A stretch of 64,000 nt of DNA from Hominilimicola fabiformis (GCF_020687385.1 NZ_JAJEQM010000003.1:186001-250000), one strand, 5' to 3'. Shown: positions 17,517-27,271, numbered from the stretch's first letter. A program made the numbers and translations. The notes: generated from the letters alone by a model not told the origin.

Positions 17517-18365
17517 TTAGTCTAATTTTGAACCGCACTTATAGCAGAAATGAGTATTCGGTGCGTTTACAGAGTCGCAAACGGGACAAGTAATCGGCTT
17601 AGGTGTGTCATTTTCTGTCGGAGCGGCTTGTTCGGTTGTTTGTGGTTGAACCGGTGTTTGAACCGGTGCTGATTGTGCCTGTGGTGTTTGAGGTGCCTGT
17701 GGTGCCGAATATGTTGTTGACTTTACCGGAGTCTTTGCATATTCATAGAAACCTGCGTGTACAAGACCGAAGAACAACGGTGCAAACAATGTATATACAA
17801 GCTGAACTATGACTGTGATAACCGCAAACAATATACCGACAAACGGAATCTTTGAAAGCAATGCAAGTATAGCCATAACAGCATAAATCAGCAAGTTAGG
17901 GATAAATTCGGCACAGAACATTTGAAGTTTGTAACCGTTTGTATCCTGCATTGATTTTCTGAGTGCCGCAGTTGCGTTTACCGATTTTTCTTCATTAAGT
18001 ATATACGGTGTGAATGAATACGCATAATACTTTGAAATAGCGATAAACGGACCTGCAATCGGAACTAAGAACCAAATGAAAATCCATAGCTTTTTCCAAC
18101 ACATACCGCCGGCAGTTCTCCAAAAATCTTTAAAACCTTTGAAAAGCTGGTCGGAATAAACTTCCTTACCGTTGAAACCGTCAAGATAAACTGCCGCCAT
18201 ACCTGCGGAAAGAACCGCTATAACAGGCACAATAACTATCGGTAATACGCCGAATACAAGAACGAGTATAGTTAAAAGTGAACTCAAAAGTGAAAGCCCC
18301 CATAGCTTAAACGGCATTTTTGACAATACGTTAAAAGCTCTTTTGTAGATATTACTTATAATCAT
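17517..18365 (-). CDS. DUF975-like membrane protein with C-terminal zinc ribbon
   Basis: Membrane protein of 282 residues with about five or six membrane segments (residues 20-220). It contains KYYAYSFTPYIL and a following AALRKSM that recall DUF975 proteins. A Pro/Gln/Thr-rich linker (APQAPQTPQAQSAPV...) leads to a C-terminal zinc ribbon with CPVC and CYKC. The function is unknown; zinc-ribbon membrane proteins of this kind are common in Firmicutes. Twenty-one bases separate its start from the stop of araD upstream, so it may be the last gene of the kinase-araD transcript. Confidence 0.7.
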   Translation of the reverse strand: MIISNIYKRAFNVLSKMPFKLWGLSLLSSLLTILVLVFGVLPIVIVPVIAVLSAGMAAVYLDGFNGKEVYSDQLFKGFKDFWRTAGGMCWKKLWIFIWFLVPIAGPFIAISKYYAYSFTPYILNEEKSVNATAALRKSMQDTNGYKLQMFCAEFIPNLLIYAVMAILALLSKIPFVGILFAVITVIVQLVYTLFAPLFFGLVHAGFYEYAKTPVKSTTYSAPQAPQTPQAQSAPVQTPVQPQTTEQAAPTENDTPKPITCPVCDSVNAPNTHFCYKCGSKLD

Positions 18366-18386
18366 AATAAAAACCTCCTTAAAAAA

Positions 18387-19079
18387 TTAATTGTTTTGAC
18401 CGTAATATGCGTTTGCGCCGTGTTTTCTGTAATAGTGTTTATCCTTTAATTCTTGAGGTGCCTCTTGAACTTTCGGATTAATCATTTCGGTACGCGCCGC
18501 CATTTTTGCAACTTCTTCAAGTACGACTGCATTGTGAACAGCCTCCATACCGTCTTTGCCCCAAGTGAAAGGACCGTGATTTTTACATAGTACGGCAGGC
18601 ATTGCAACGTAATCTTTGTCTTTGAAGAAGTCAACGATAAGTACGCCTGTATTTTTTTCGTATGCCTCGTCGATTTCTTCCTTTGTAAGATTTCTTACGC
18701 ATGGAATTTCGCCGTACATATAGTCAGCGTGAGTTGTACCGTAGCAAGGAATACCGCGTCCCGATTGTGCCCAGCTTGTTGCCCAAGGTGAGTGTGTATG
18801 TACGATACCGCCGATATTAGGGAATGCTTTGTAAAGCTCAATATGAGTCGCTGTGTCTGATGATGGGTTATATTTACCTTCGATTTTGTTACCGTCAAGG
18901 TCCATAATAACCATATCTTCAGGCTTTAGCTTATCGTAATCAACGCCCGACGGCTTGATTGCAAAATAGCCTGTTTCTCTGTCAATTTCACTTACGTTAC
19001 CCCAAGTGAATGTAACAAGTCCATGCTTTGGTAACTGCATATTAGCCTCGTAAACTCTTTGCTTTAATTCTTCTAACAT
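18387..19079 (-). CDS. araD: L-ribulose-5-phosphate 4-epimerase
   Basis: Converts L-ribulose 5-phosphate to D-xylulose 5-phosphate, the last dedicated step of L-arabinose use. 230 residues, class II aldolase fold. Zinc ligands are His94 and His96 (VHTHSPWA) and His168 (NHGPFTWG); Asp75 in SSDTATH matches the catalytic Asp, and [13 protein letters not shown] is the family-typical C-terminus. Strong AAAGGAG precedes the ATG. The FGGY kinase gene upstream on the same strand would supply its substrate, so the pair forms the lower arabinose route. Arabinose isomerase is not in the window. Confidence 0.95.
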   Translation of the reverse strand: MLEELKQRVYEANMQLPKHGLVTFTWGNVSEIDRETGYFAIKPSGVDYDKLKPEDMVIMDLDGNKIEGKYNPSSDTATHIELYKAFPNIGGIVHTHSPWATSWAQSGRGIPCYGTTHADYMYGEIPCVRNLTKEEIDEAYEKNTGVLIVDFFKDKDYVAMPAVLCKNHGPFTWGKDGMEAVHNAVVLEEVAKMAARTEMINPKVQEAPQELKDKHYYRKHGANAYYGQNN

Positions 19080-19107
19080 ATTATATATCTCCTTTTATTA
19101 GTATATT

Positions 19108-19317
19108 GTAGACAAAACCGTAATGGTTTTGTCTACTTTATTCTTGGAAGTATGAGGTACAACCTCATTAAAAATCATTTCTGACGACATGTGCGGCAGA
19201 AATGGCTTAAAATCTAAAGTTTCGACTTTGGAGGAACTTTATGATTTTTTCTTTGAAAATACTCAAAAATTACATCGCAAGATGTGATTTTTGGAGCTGT
19301 CGACATTTTGTCGACAG
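19108..19317. repeat. Chain of hairpins between the kinase gene and araD
   Basis: The 241-bp gap between two same-strand genes holds successive palindromes: GTAGACAAAACC/GGTTTTGTCTAC (19108-19136), GAGGT/ACCTC (about 19151-19163), CATTTCTG/CAGAAATG (about 19178-19205), AAAAATTACATC/GATGTGATTTTT (19265-19292) and CTGTCGACA/TGTCGACAG (19297-19317). No gene fits. Hairpins of the first and last type recur at 23417-23447 and 24731-24757. Confidence 0.7.
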
Positions 19318-19320
19318 GCT

Positions 19321-20919
19321 CTAATATTTTAAATATTCAACTGCCGCTTTTTCGATAGGCAGACCGTTCTTGTAACGTACAGCAAATTCGTTAAATCCTT
19401 TAACGTCCTCGTCTGTCGGCTCAAGTGTGTATGATTCACTTTGTGAGAATACTTTGTTGTTAAGGAAATCGGTAAGTGTTTCGTTTTCTGATTTTGCAAG
19501 CATATATGACGCAAGCAATGCGATACCCCACGCACCGCCTTCACCGGCTGTTTCCATAAGTGAAACAGGTGTATTTATAGCGGCAGCCATAAACTTCTGA
19601 CCAACGTCCTTTGTTTTAAACAATCCGCCGTGACCGAACATTCTGTCAAGCTTGACATTTTCCTTGTCAAGAAGAATATCCATACCGAGTTTTAATGTTC
19701 CGAGTGCGGAATAAAGGTGAGTTCTCATCATATTTGCAAGGTTAAACTTACTGTCCGGTGTACGAACGAAAAGCTGACGGCCTTCTTCAAGACCTGTAAT
19801 GTTTTCGCCCGAGAAATATCCGTAAGAAAGAAGTCCTCCGCAGTCTGCGTCACCTTCAAGAGCTTTTCTGTAAAGTGTGCCGTATAGCTTTTCCGTACTT
19901 ATTTCAATACCGAGTTCGGCTGAATATTCTCTGAATATATTTACCCAAGCATTAAGGTCAGATGTACAGTTGTTTACGTGTACCATTGCAACGTCGTCAC
20001 CGACCGGTGTTGTAACTATATCAATTTCGGGATAAGCCTTTGAAAGTGGTTTTTCAAGTACAACCATAGCAAATACGGACGTACCGGCTGAAACGTTTCC
20101 TGTACGTTTTGTAATGCTGTTTGTTGCGGTCATACCCGTACTGGCGTCACCCTCCGGAGGGCATAGCGGAATACCTGCACCGAGTTTGCCTGTTGTGTCA
20201 AGAAGTTTTGCACCCTCTTCTGAAAGTGTACCGGCATTTTCTCCTGCAACAAGCACTTTTGGAAGTAAGTCTGAAATTGTATAAGGAAGATTTTTATTTG
20301 AAATCAACTTATCGAATTTCTCAATCATACCCTTATTATAATCTTTTGATGCACTGTCGATAGGGAACATACCCGACGCCTCGCCGATACCGAGTACAAA
20401 TTCACCTGTAAGTTTCCAATGAACATATCCGGCAAGTGTTGTAAGATACTTGATTTTTGAAATATGTTCTTCTCCGTTTAAAATCGCTTGATAAAGATGA
20501 GCAATGCTCCATCTTTCAGGAATATTGAAGTCAAAAAGACTTGTAAGTTCTGCGGCGGCTTTGCCTGTTATGCTGTTTCTCCAAGTACGGAACGGAACTA
20601 AAAGCTCCTTGTTTTCGTCAAATGCCATATAGCCGTGCATCATAGCACTGAAGCCTATTGCACCGATTTTTGTAAGTTCTTCGCCGTATTGATTTTTAAC
20701 GTCGTCAGCCATATTTTTGTAGCTTGTCTGAATACCTGTCCAAACGTCCTCAAGACTGTATGTCCAAATACCGTTTTCCAAACGGTTTTCCCATTCGTAA
20801 CTGCCGGACGCAATAGGATTGTTATTTTCGTCAATCAAAACTGCCTTTATACGAGTTGAGCCAAGCTCAATACCGAGTACGGTTTTGCCGTTTTGAATTG
20901 CGTTTTTAATCTGCTCCAT
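19321..20919 (-). CDS. FGGY-family carbohydrate kinase, probable L-ribulokinase
   Basis: Sugar kinase of 532 residues in the FGGY family, cytoplasmic. The N-terminal phosphate loop is [17 protein letters not shown]; other marks are [33 protein letters not shown] and the nucleotide-binding [20 protein letters not shown]. The next gene on this strand is araD, so phosphorylation of L-ribulose is the best guess; xylulose is the main alternative, as enzymes of this subgroup are often labelled xylulokinase. The gap to araD is 241 bp and full of hairpins, which could tune the ratio of the two products. GAGGGAGAAAATT precedes the start codon. Confidence 0.85.
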   Translation of the reverse strand: MEQIKNAIQNGKTVLGIELGSTRIKAVLIDENNNPIASGSYEWENRLENGIWTYSLEDVWTGIQTSYKNMADDVKNQYGEELTKIGAIGFSAMMHGYMAFDENKELLVPFRTWRNSITGKAAAELTSLFDFNIPERWSIAHLYQAILNGEEHISKIKYLTTLAGYVHWKLTGEFVLGIGEASGMFPIDSASKDYNKGMIEKFDKLISNKNLPYTISDLLPKVLVAGENAGTLSEEGAKLLDTTGKLGAGIPLCPPEGDASTGMTATNSITKRTGNVSAGTSVFAMVVLEKPLSKAYPEIDIVTTPVGDDVAMVHVNNCTSDLNAWVNIFREYSAELGIEISTEKLYGTLYRKALEGDADCGGLLSYGYFSGENITGLEEGRQLFVRTPDSKFNLANMMRTHLYSALGTLKLGMDILLDKENVKLDRMFGHGGLFKTKDVGQKFMAAAINTPVSLMETAGEGGAWGIALLASYMLAKSENETLTDFLNNKVFSQSESYTLEPTDEDVKGFNEFAVRYKNGLPIEKAAVEYLKY

Positions 20920-21043
20920 AATTTTCTCCCTCTGTTTTTTTATTTAAAGAATAAAACTCTTAACTATTATTATAAACAACTTATCTATGTTTGGCAATAT
21001 AAAAAAGAGATTTTTTCCAACAAATTTGAGGTAACTTCGGATG

Positions 21044-21072
21044 TTGCAATTCTTTTGATAATGTGCTATAAT
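21044..21072 (+). promoter_or_regulatory. Sigma-A promoter of the DUF815 ATPase gene
   Basis: TTGCAA (21044-21049), 17 bases, TATAAT (21067-21072). It lies in the 188-bp divergent region shared with the kinase gene. Confidence 0.75.
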
Positions 21073-21107
21073 CAAACGAGATATAGATATTTGGAAGGTG
21101 AACATAG

Positions 21108-22253
21108 TTGGAATTATGTATATTTAATAAAATAGAAGATGACCTATGTATAAAGGGGATATTGGAAAAGGATAATGTTATCGTTTTAAGAAACATTATC
21201 GAATTTTCCGAAACGGAGGGCGTTACAAGCAGTGCAATAAAAGAATACGTTGCAACACGTCTTGCGAATGACGACAATATTTTATCACGTCTTGCACAGG
21301 CGGGTAAATTTATCGGAGACGACCTTTACAGACTTGCGAAGTTTGATATTGAGCAGATTTATAAGAAGCTGTTTTCAACTCAAATTAAGTACGCACCGTC
21401 AGGCAATCCTATCGGATTCAGTAACGGATATGTGGCGTCAATCAGAGCGATAACAGAGTCAAAGTCGGCACAGGAACTTCTTGATTTGCTTATCGAGCAT
21501 TACAGAAAGTTCGGCAGCGGAATTTTGGCTAAGTATAATGCGTTTAGATATGACGGCGAACTTATCGGAGTATCGAATACTGATGATATTACTTTTGATT
21601 CGCTTGTCGGCATTGAGTATCAAAAACAAGTGTTGATTGATAATACAAAGGCGTTTGTCAGCGGTAAAGCGGCGAATAACGTATTGTTGTTCGGTGACAG
21701 AGGTACGGGTAAATCATCATCTGTAAAGGCACTTTTAAATATGTTCTGCGATGACGGACTTCGTATTATCGAAATGCCTAAGCATTGTATAAAGGATATA
21801 CCGTCACTTTCAAAGGTGTTGGCTGAAAGCCCGAATAAGTACATAATATTCCTTGACGACCTTACTTTTGAATCACACGAAACAGAGTACAGAGCGTTAA
21901 AGGTTGCAATGGAGGGACAACTTCAGGCTAATCCTACAAACGTGCTTATATATGCAACGTCAAACAGAAGACATTTAATAAGAGAGAATTGGTCAGACAG
22001 AGAGGGCGGAGAAATCCACGTAAACGACCAAATGCAGGAAACACTTTCACTTTCGGAACGTTTCGGTATCAGTCTTGTATTCTCTGCACCTAACCAAAAA
22101 GAATATCTTAATATCGTTTCCGAAATGCTTAAAAAGCACAATATCCAAATGAATGCGGATATTGAAAAAGAGGCGGTAGTATGGCAGATGAACTACGGAG
22201 GCCGCAGTGCAAGATGTGCAAAACAGTTTGTAACGTCTTATATTGCAAAATAA
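21108..22253 (+). CDS. DUF815 family AAA-type ATPase
   Basis: Cytoplasmic ATPase of 381 residues of the DUF815 family, function not established. The TTG start at 21108 is supported by GGAAGG 9 bases upstream. The C-terminal half is an AAA module: Walker A GDRGTGKSS near residue 196, Walker B IIFLDDLTFE near 248, the sensor segment YATSNRRHL, and LSERFGISLVFSAPNQ. The N-terminal 170 residues are family-specific and contain no recognisable enzyme. Twenty bases downstream begins a secreted-protein gene, possibly cotranscribed. Confidence 0.85.
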   Translation: MELCIFNKIEDDLCIKGILEKDNVIVLRNIIEFSETEGVTSSAIKEYVATRLANDDNILSRLAQAGKFIGDDLYRLAKFDIEQIYKKLFSTQIKYAPSGNPIGFSNGYVASIRAITESKSAQELLDLLIEHYRKFGSGILAKYNAFRYDGELIGVSNTDDITFDSLVGIEYQKQVLIDNTKAFVSGKAANNVLLFGDRGTGKSSSVKALLNMFCDDGLRIIEMPKHCIKDIPSLSKVLAESPNKYIIFLDDLTFESHETEYRALKVAMEGQLQANPTNVLIYATSNRRHLIRENWSDREGGEIHVNDQMQETLSLSERFGISLVFSAPNQKEYLNIVSEMLKKHNIQMNADIEKEAVVWQMNYGGRSARCAKQFVTSYIAK

Positions 22254-22273
22254 ATTCAGAGAGGAAGTTTATA

Positions 22274-23410
22274 ATGAAAAAGAAAATTATAGCTATTACA
22301 CTTGCAGTTTCGGCAATGATGTCAACAGTTGCTTTTGCCGAAAACATTAATGCAAATTATACGGATAATGTATTGTCATTTGAACAGACAGACGAAAATA
22401 TTGCCGTTGTTTCGTGCTATGACGAAAACGGCAAGCTTTGCTACAGCAATATGTATAAGTCTGAGGACGGCAATTTCAGTGCCGATATACCTAAAGAGTA
22501 TAAGGGTATGAAAACAAAGGTTTACTTTGTAAATTCAAAAGAGATAAAAGAAGTCAGTGTAAGTGATGATGTTCAGCCGACAGCCAAACCGTCTGTAACA
22601 CCGACAGCCACACCGTCTGCAACAGAAAAGCCGTCTGCAACAACAGTACCGACAACTAAGCCGTCAACGGACACACCGTCAATTTACGAAAAAGTAACAG
22701 ACGCAATTTATGCACCGGCGGTTGTTAAGGAAGTTGAAACAACTACAAAAGACGGTGAAGATATGTATGCCGTTACTTTGCTTGCACAGGGCAAGGAAAT
22801 AAAGACATTGATTGAAAATGATGTTACATTTGAAACTTCTTCGGAGGCTTATTCGTTTATGAAAGGCAAAGACGCAGGAAATCTTGAGGAGGGTGACGTT
22901 ATCAGCCTTACATCAAACGTTGCCGGAACAAGAATAAATCATATGTACTTTATTTACAGACCGCAGGACGAAGATATAATTACGGGCAGTCAGGATTTCG
23001 GCACTGACTTTGAAAAGTTAATTACTGAAAACGGCTCAAGTGTTGCAAATCAATGGAAGCTTATGAAGTACGGTGAAAAAGCGTCAAGCGACAGATATCA
23101 GTACGCATTCGGACTTATCGGTAAGGTGGGTTCAAATTCACTTACTTTGATAAACAAGAGCGGCAGTACAGACAATGTGATCGAAGTTGATACAAAGAAA
23201 GATACAATAGTTTATACTTGCGATGTATCGAATAAAAATGAAGTTGAAATTGCGTCAGTTGGCGATATAACTTCAACAATTCCGAAAAGCACTTTCGATA
23301 AGGACAATACAATAGATTTCACAAACGATTACAGCTATAATTACGCACTTGTAAGAGTGGTTGACGGAACGGCAACGGATATAGTTGTATACGAAAATTA
23401 CAATGATTAA
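22274..23410 (+). CDS. Secreted protein with a Pro/Thr linker, function unknown
   Basis: Exported protein of 378 residues. The start at 22274 (MKKKIIAITL) follows GAGAGGAAG; the longer frame upstream overlaps the ATPase gene. The signal peptide ends in TVAFA. A short beta-rich region (30-105) leads into a low-complexity linker of PTAKPSVTPTATPSAT type (about 110-150), as seen in wall-spanning proteins. The C-terminal 230 residues are hydrophilic with alternating beta strands and no domain I recognise; a repeated theme of VEVDTKKDTIVYTC may indicate an OB- or S1-like fold, but this is weak. Probably cell-surface. Confidence 0.65.
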   Translation: MKKKIIAITLAVSAMMSTVAFAENINANYTDNVLSFEQTDENIAVVSCYDENGKLCYSNMYKSEDGNFSADIPKEYKGMKTKVYFVNSKEIKEVSVSDDVQPTAKPSVTPTATPSATEKPSATTVPTTKPSTDTPSIYEKVTDAIYAPAVVKEVETTTKDGEDMYAVTLLAQGKEIKTLIENDVTFETSSEAYSFMKGKDAGNLEEGDVISLTSNVAGTRINHMYFIYRPQDEDIITGSQDFGTDFEKLITENGSSVANQWKLMKYGEKASSDRYQYAFGLIGKVGSNSLTLINKSGSTDNVIEVDTKKDTIVYTCDVSNKNEVEIASVGDITSTIPKSTFDKDNTIDFTNDYSYNYALVRVVDGTATDIVVYENYND

Positions 23411-23416
23411 TCAGAT

Positions 23417-23447
23417 TGTCTGCAAAACCTCTATGGTTTTGCAGACA
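23417..23447. repeat. Hairpin repeat (GTCTGCAAAACC type)
   Basis: TGTCTGCAAAACC, loop TCTAT, GGTTTTGCAGACA, a perfect 13-bp stem followed by GGCTC. It resembles the GTAGACAAAACC hairpin at 19108-19136. No T-run follows. Confidence 0.6.
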
Positions 23448-23523
23448 GGCTCAACAATTAATGTAACTCAACAAATCCTATACGATTGTAAAATTGTAGA
23501 AAGAGAGTAGGAGGAAATTAAAA

Positions 23524-24537
23524 ATGAAAAAATTAAAGAAAGCTGTTTTGGCAGTTTTATCAGCGGTATTGGTGGTAGGAAATATTAACGCAGTGTTCGC
23601 TGACGGTGATATAAGTGTAAGAATGAATGGGATTGTGTCGAATGACGTCAGTTACATAAATTTTACGGATACGAAACCTATACAAATCGATAACCGAACA
23701 TTGACGCCCGCAAGGGCAATGGCGGAGGCTGCCGGTATGGAGGTTGAATGGGACCAGCCGACTCAGACCGCACTTTTGACGCTTAAAGCAGACGCAAATT
23801 CGGACAGACCGATAGAACGTTTTGCGTCAGAGGCGATTAATAAAATTGACGGTTTGGGGTTGGATATGACGCCGACAAGTATAACGGCAGCTTTAAGACT
23901 TAATGACAGCAACGCTGTTATTAGGTATAACTTTACCGATTCTGACGGCGATAATGTGCCGTTTGGCAAGGATTATGAAATGGTTTCGCAGGCTGTTTTC
24001 ATAGAGGACGGTACACTTATGATACCGATACGTGATTCTATGGAAATGTTCGGACTTGATATTGAATGGTATCAAGATGAGCTTTGTGCGGAAGTTAATA
24101 TCCCCGAAGAAATAGATATTCCCGAAGGGCTTGCAATAATTCCGAACCACGGAAACGGTAAATACAGCGCAGATAATCTTGCCGACAACTCAATTCCGAG
24201 TATAGATATTGAGGATGTGCCTGTTGACAATGATCAGCAACTCGGTACATATTTGGGTAAGTTTAAGATTACGCATTATTGCCCTTGTGCAATCTGTAAC
24301 GGCGGTTGGGGAGCGTATACCGCCTGGGCGGGTGAGCTTATTCCCGGTCAGACCATTGCGGTGAACCCTAAAATTATTCCTAAATTAAGTTGGGTGTATG
24401 TTGACGGCTATGGTTACAGACACGCCGAAGATACCGGCAGCGGTATAGGTGAATATCATATTGATATGGCTGTGCCGACTCATTCAATGGCAGTGGCACT
24501 CGGTGTTGTATACAAAGATGTATATTTGGTTGAATAA
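23524..24537 (+). CDS. Secreted stalk-domain protein with C-terminal 3D domain
   Basis: Exported protein of 337 residues with strong GTAGGAGGAAATT upstream. Signal peptide to about residue 26 (NAVFA). A copper-amine-oxidase-type stalk domain follows: ISVRMNGIVSNDVSY, DNRTLTPARAMAEAAGMEVEWD and a second strand set MIPIRDSMEMFGLDIEWYQDE. The last ~100 residues are a 3D domain (GKFKITHYCPCAICNG, AWAGELIPGQTIAVNP, EDTGSGIGEYHIDM), the double-psi beta-barrel module of lytic transglycosylase-like and resuscitation-promoting proteins such as YabE/YocH. The conserved Asp residues are present. Likely acts on peptidoglycan, perhaps in growth or germination. Confidence 0.87.
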   Translation: MKKLKKAVLAVLSAVLVVGNINAVFADGDISVRMNGIVSNDVSYINFTDTKPIQIDNRTLTPARAMAEAAGMEVEWDQPTQTALLTLKADANSDRPIERFASEAINKIDGLGLDMTPTSITAALRLNDSNAVIRYNFTDSDGDNVPFGKDYEMVSQAVFIEDGTLMIPIRDSMEMFGLDIEWYQDELCAEVNIPEEIDIPEGLAIIPNHGNGKYSADNLADNSIPSIDIEDVPVDNDQQLGTYLGKFKITHYCPCAICNGGWGAYTAWAGELIPGQTIAVNPKIIPKLSWVYVDGYGYRHAEDTGSGIGEYHIDMAVPTHSMAVALGVVYKDVYLVE

Positions 24538-24616
24538 CAGAGTGCCGACAAATTGTCTGGAACGTGCAAAACATTATTTTTATATTTCAAAATTTAATTT
24601 ATAGCTGTAACAAATA

Positions 24617-24641
24617 ACAGGCAAGCCTACAGCTTGCCTGT
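24617..24641 (+). terminator. Hairpin, probable terminator
   Basis: ACAGGCAAGC, loop CTACA, GCTTGCCTGT, then GCAC and five T. First of two hairpins after the 3D-domain gene. Confidence 0.55.
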
Positions 24642-24730
24642 GCACTTTTTGCGAAAATAAACTCTAACGTACCAATGTACGCCGACGAGTTCATTTTCAC
24701 AAAATCCAAACTAATTTCTCGACCTCTGCC

Positions 24731-24760
24731 AGCCTGTCGACATTTTGTCGACAGGCTTTT
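24731..24760 (+). terminator. Terminator of TGTCGACA type
   Basis: AGCCTGTCGACA, loop TTT, TGTCGACAGGCT followed by TTTTGTATT. It ends just before the convergent GH13 gene. The same core palindrome occurs at 19297-19317. Confidence 0.7.
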
Positions 24761-24763
24761 GTA

Positions 24764-26074
24764 TTATCTTTCCATTTTCCAATACTGTACGCTGTAAGGT
24801 GGTAATTCACTGCCGCCGCCGAAGTCGTGCATATTACCGCTGATTAAGTCAACAGCCGTACCGCAACCGGCGTCAAAATGCACTGTAACAGGATTTTCGT
24901 CTGCATTGATAGCGACAAGAACACGTTCATCATCATATTTTCTTTCAAATATGCAGTGCTTGTTTTGTAAAACAACCGAACGGAAATCACCGTAGCACAA
25001 TGCTTTACTGTTTTTGTGTGCCGTAGCAAGTTTTGATATAAATTCTGAAAGCTCATTGTCCAAAGGCTCATCAAAGCATACACGAAGTGCAGGATCACCC
25101 TCGTTTTTATGTGCTTTTGCACCCCATTCGCTGCCGTAATATACACAAGGAATACCAGGCATACCGAAAATCATACCGTAAGTAAGCGGTATATGCTTTT
25201 CGTTTGTAAGTATGCTTGCAATTCTTGAAACATCGTGGTTGTCAACAAAACTCAATAGGTGCTTGCCACGGTACAATGTCCATTGTTCGGGACCGAATTG
25301 ACGTAACAATGAATGTACAATTTCAAACATATTCATACTGTTAAAACTTGAATAAACACCCTTGTAACATTCATAATTAGTGCAACTGTGGAGCATATCG
25401 TCATTGACAAATTGATTGTAGTCACCGTGAAGAAGTTCGCCGAGCAGAAGAAAATCATTTTTTAAACCGTCAGTATAACTTCTCAATCTCTTTAGGAAAT
25501 CCTTGTCAAGACAGTATGCAACGTCAAGACGTAAACCGTCAATGTCAAATTCGTCAATCCATAGTTTGATACATTCAAAGATGTGATTTATAACTTCTTC
25601 ATTGCGAAGATTGATTTTTACAAGATCGAAATTACCCTCCCAGCCTTCGTACCAAAGACCATCATTGTAATTTGAATTACCGTTGAAATCAATGAAAAAC
25701 CAATCGCGGTAACGTGAGTTCTCCCTGTTTTGGAGAACGTCCTGAAATGCCCAAAATCCTCGTCCGACGTGGTTGAATACGCCGTCAAGAACAACTTTGA
25801 TGTTGTTTTTGTGTAGATTTTCGCATACTTCTTTAAAGTCGTCATTTGTGCCAAGACGACAGTCGATTTTTTTGTAATCACGAGTATTGTAACCGTGTGT
25901 GTCCGATTCAAATACAGGTGAAAAATATATTGCATTCGCTCCGAGATTTTTTATATGCTCAATCCAATCGTTTACTTTTAAAATTCTGTGCGTTAAAACA
26001 CCGTCATTTTCAAACGGTGCACCGCAAAATCCTAACGGATAAATTTGATAAAATACACTTTCATATGCCCACAT
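24764..26074 (-). CDS. Alpha-amylase family glycoside hydrolase (GH13)
   Basis: Cytoplasmic alpha-glucan-active enzyme of 436 residues without a signal peptide, probably acting on maltodextrins. The (beta/alpha)8 barrel carries region I DGVFNHVG, region II GLRLDVAY with nucleophile Asp184, region III LLGELLHG with acid/base Glu213, and region IV SFVDNHD with Asp281. N-terminal YESVFYQIYPLGF is typical of neopullulanase and cyclomaltodextrinase relatives, although the usual N-terminal starch-binding domain is absent. GGAGG precedes the start. Single-gene unit, convergent with the 3D-domain gene. Confidence 0.92.
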   Translation of the reverse strand: MWAYESVFYQIYPLGFCGAPFENDGVLTHRILKVNDWIEHIKNLGANAIYFSPVFESDTHGYNTRDYKKIDCRLGTNDDFKEVCENLHKNNIKVVLDGVFNHVGRGFWAFQDVLQNRENSRYRDWFFIDFNGNSNYNDGLWYEGWEGNFDLVKINLRNEEVINHIFECIKLWIDEFDIDGLRLDVAYCLDKDFLKRLRSYTDGLKNDFLLLGELLHGDYNQFVNDDMLHSCTNYECYKGVYSSFNSMNMFEIVHSLLRQFGPEQWTLYRGKHLLSFVDNHDVSRIASILTNEKHIPLTYGMIFGMPGIPCVYYGSEWGAKAHKNEGDPALRVCFDEPLDNELSEFISKLATAHKNSKALCYGDFRSVVLQNKHCIFERKYDDERVLVAINADENPVTVHFDAGCGTAVDLISGNMHDFGGGSELPPYSVQYWKMER

Positions 26075-26160
26075 ATTTCCGGCCTCCTTAATGGTTATAA
26101 TTTATTATATCATCTGTGCAGTATAAACGTCAATAAAAAGAAAATATTTATAGAAAAAAC

Positions 26161-26189
26161 TTGAAAAACCGCATAGAATGTGATAAAAT
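26161..26189 (+). promoter_or_regulatory. Sigma-A promoter of yebC
   Basis: TTGAAA (26161-26166), 17 bases, TAAAAT (26184-26189) with a TGA extension. Confidence 0.75.
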
Positions 26190-26225
26190 AAATTAGTATG
26201 AACAAATTTAAAAGGAGTTTTAATT

Positions 26226-26957
26226 ATGTCAGGACATTCAAAATGGAGTACAATTAAGCGTAAAAAGGGCGCAAACGATGCCCAAAGAGCTAAGATATTT
26301 ACAAAAATCGCTCGTGAAATTATAGTTGCCGTAAAGGCAGGCGGTCCGGATCCGGATAATAACTCAAGTCTTAAAGACGCTATCGCAAAGGCTCGTTCAA
26401 ATAATATGCCTAACGATAATATAAACAGAACAATTAAAAAGGCGGCAGGCGATACAGACGGTGATAACTACGAAAGTATCACATACGAAGGTTATGGACC
26501 TGCAGGTGTTGCGGTAATCGTAAACGCACTTACAGATAACAGAAACAGAACTGCCGCAGACGTACGTCACGCATTCGATAAGAACGGCGGTAATATGGGA
26601 CAGACAGGCTGCGTAAGCTTTATGTTTGACCAAAAGGGTATTATCATTATCGAAAATGAAGATATGGACGAAGATGAAATCACTATGGACGCTCTTGAAG
26701 CCGGTGCAGATGATATTGAAGTAGAGGACGGCGTTGCGGAAATCGTGACTGCTCCGTCTGATATGGGTGCTGTTCGTGACGCACTTGCGGAAAAGTATAC
26801 TATTTCTTCTGCCGAAGTCAGTATGGTTCCTCAAACAATGACTGAACTTACAGAAGAAGGTCAAATCAATGCAATGACCAAGCTTCTTGATATGCTTGAA
26901 GACAATGATGATGTACAGGATGTATATCACAACTGGGATATGCCTTCAGAAGACTAA
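26226..26957 (+). CDS. yebC: YebC/PmpR family regulator or translation factor
   Basis: Conserved cytoplasmic protein of 243 residues. The family (bacterial YebC, mitochondrial TACO1) has been described both as a DNA-binding regulator and as a factor helping ribosomes through difficult sequences. Diagnostic segments are the N-terminal GHSKWSTIKRKKGANDAQRAKIFTKIAREI, GGPDPDNNSSLKDAIAKARSNNMPNDNI, YEGYGPAGVAVIV, DNRNRTAADVRHAFDKNGGN and the C-terminal DVYHNWD. It has its own promoter and an AAAGGAG site. A triple hairpin array begins right at its stop codon. Confidence 0.96.
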   Translation: MSGHSKWSTIKRKKGANDAQRAKIFTKIAREIIVAVKAGGPDPDNNSSLKDAIAKARSNNMPNDNINRTIKKAAGDTDGDNYESITYEGYGPAGVAVIVNALTDNRNRTAADVRHAFDKNGGNMGQTGCVSFMFDQKGIIIIENEDMDEDEITMDALEAGADDIEVEDGVAEIVTAPSDMGAVRDALAEKYTISSAEVSMVPQTMTELTEEGQINAMTKLLDMLEDNDDVQDVYHNWDMPSED

Positions 26958-27271
26958 TTCAAGTGATTTGGGGCATATCTGCACAATATTTTAAACTTGA
27001 AGTATAAACATACGTCGGCGTTTAAAATATTGCACACCTATACCCCAACTGACTTGAATTAAAATTCAAGCAATTTTCGACATATCTGTACGGTTTCAAA
27101 AGCTCGAAGTATAAACATACGTCTGCGACTTAAAAAAGCACAACTAAACTAAAACTTGCTTGAATTAAAATTTAAGTGGCTTTTCAGTCTATTTGCACAT
27201 TTTTCAAGTCTTGAAGTATAAACATACGTCGGCAGTGAAAAACTGTACATCTATACCAACTAACTTGAATT
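26956..27271. repeat. Three tandem ~105-bp long-hairpin repeats
   Basis: Copies at 26956-27060, 27063-27166 and 27169-27271, with an exact 107-base period measured on the shared tip. Each copy starts AATTCAAG or AATTTAAG and ends CTTGAATT, and folds as one long imperfect hairpin with ~39-base arms; in copy 1 the arms match almost throughout. All three share the tip GAAGTATAAACATACGTC unchanged while the arms diverge. The array fills the 359-bp gap between yebC and the next gene. No reading frame is conserved. Confidence 0.85.

Noticed and set aside
26956-27271. Integron attC cassette sites or a CRISPR array
   Set aside because: The ends are AATTCAAG/CTTGAATT, not GTTRRRY/RYYYAAC. Units are ~105 bp hairpins without spacers, and no integrase or cas gene is near.
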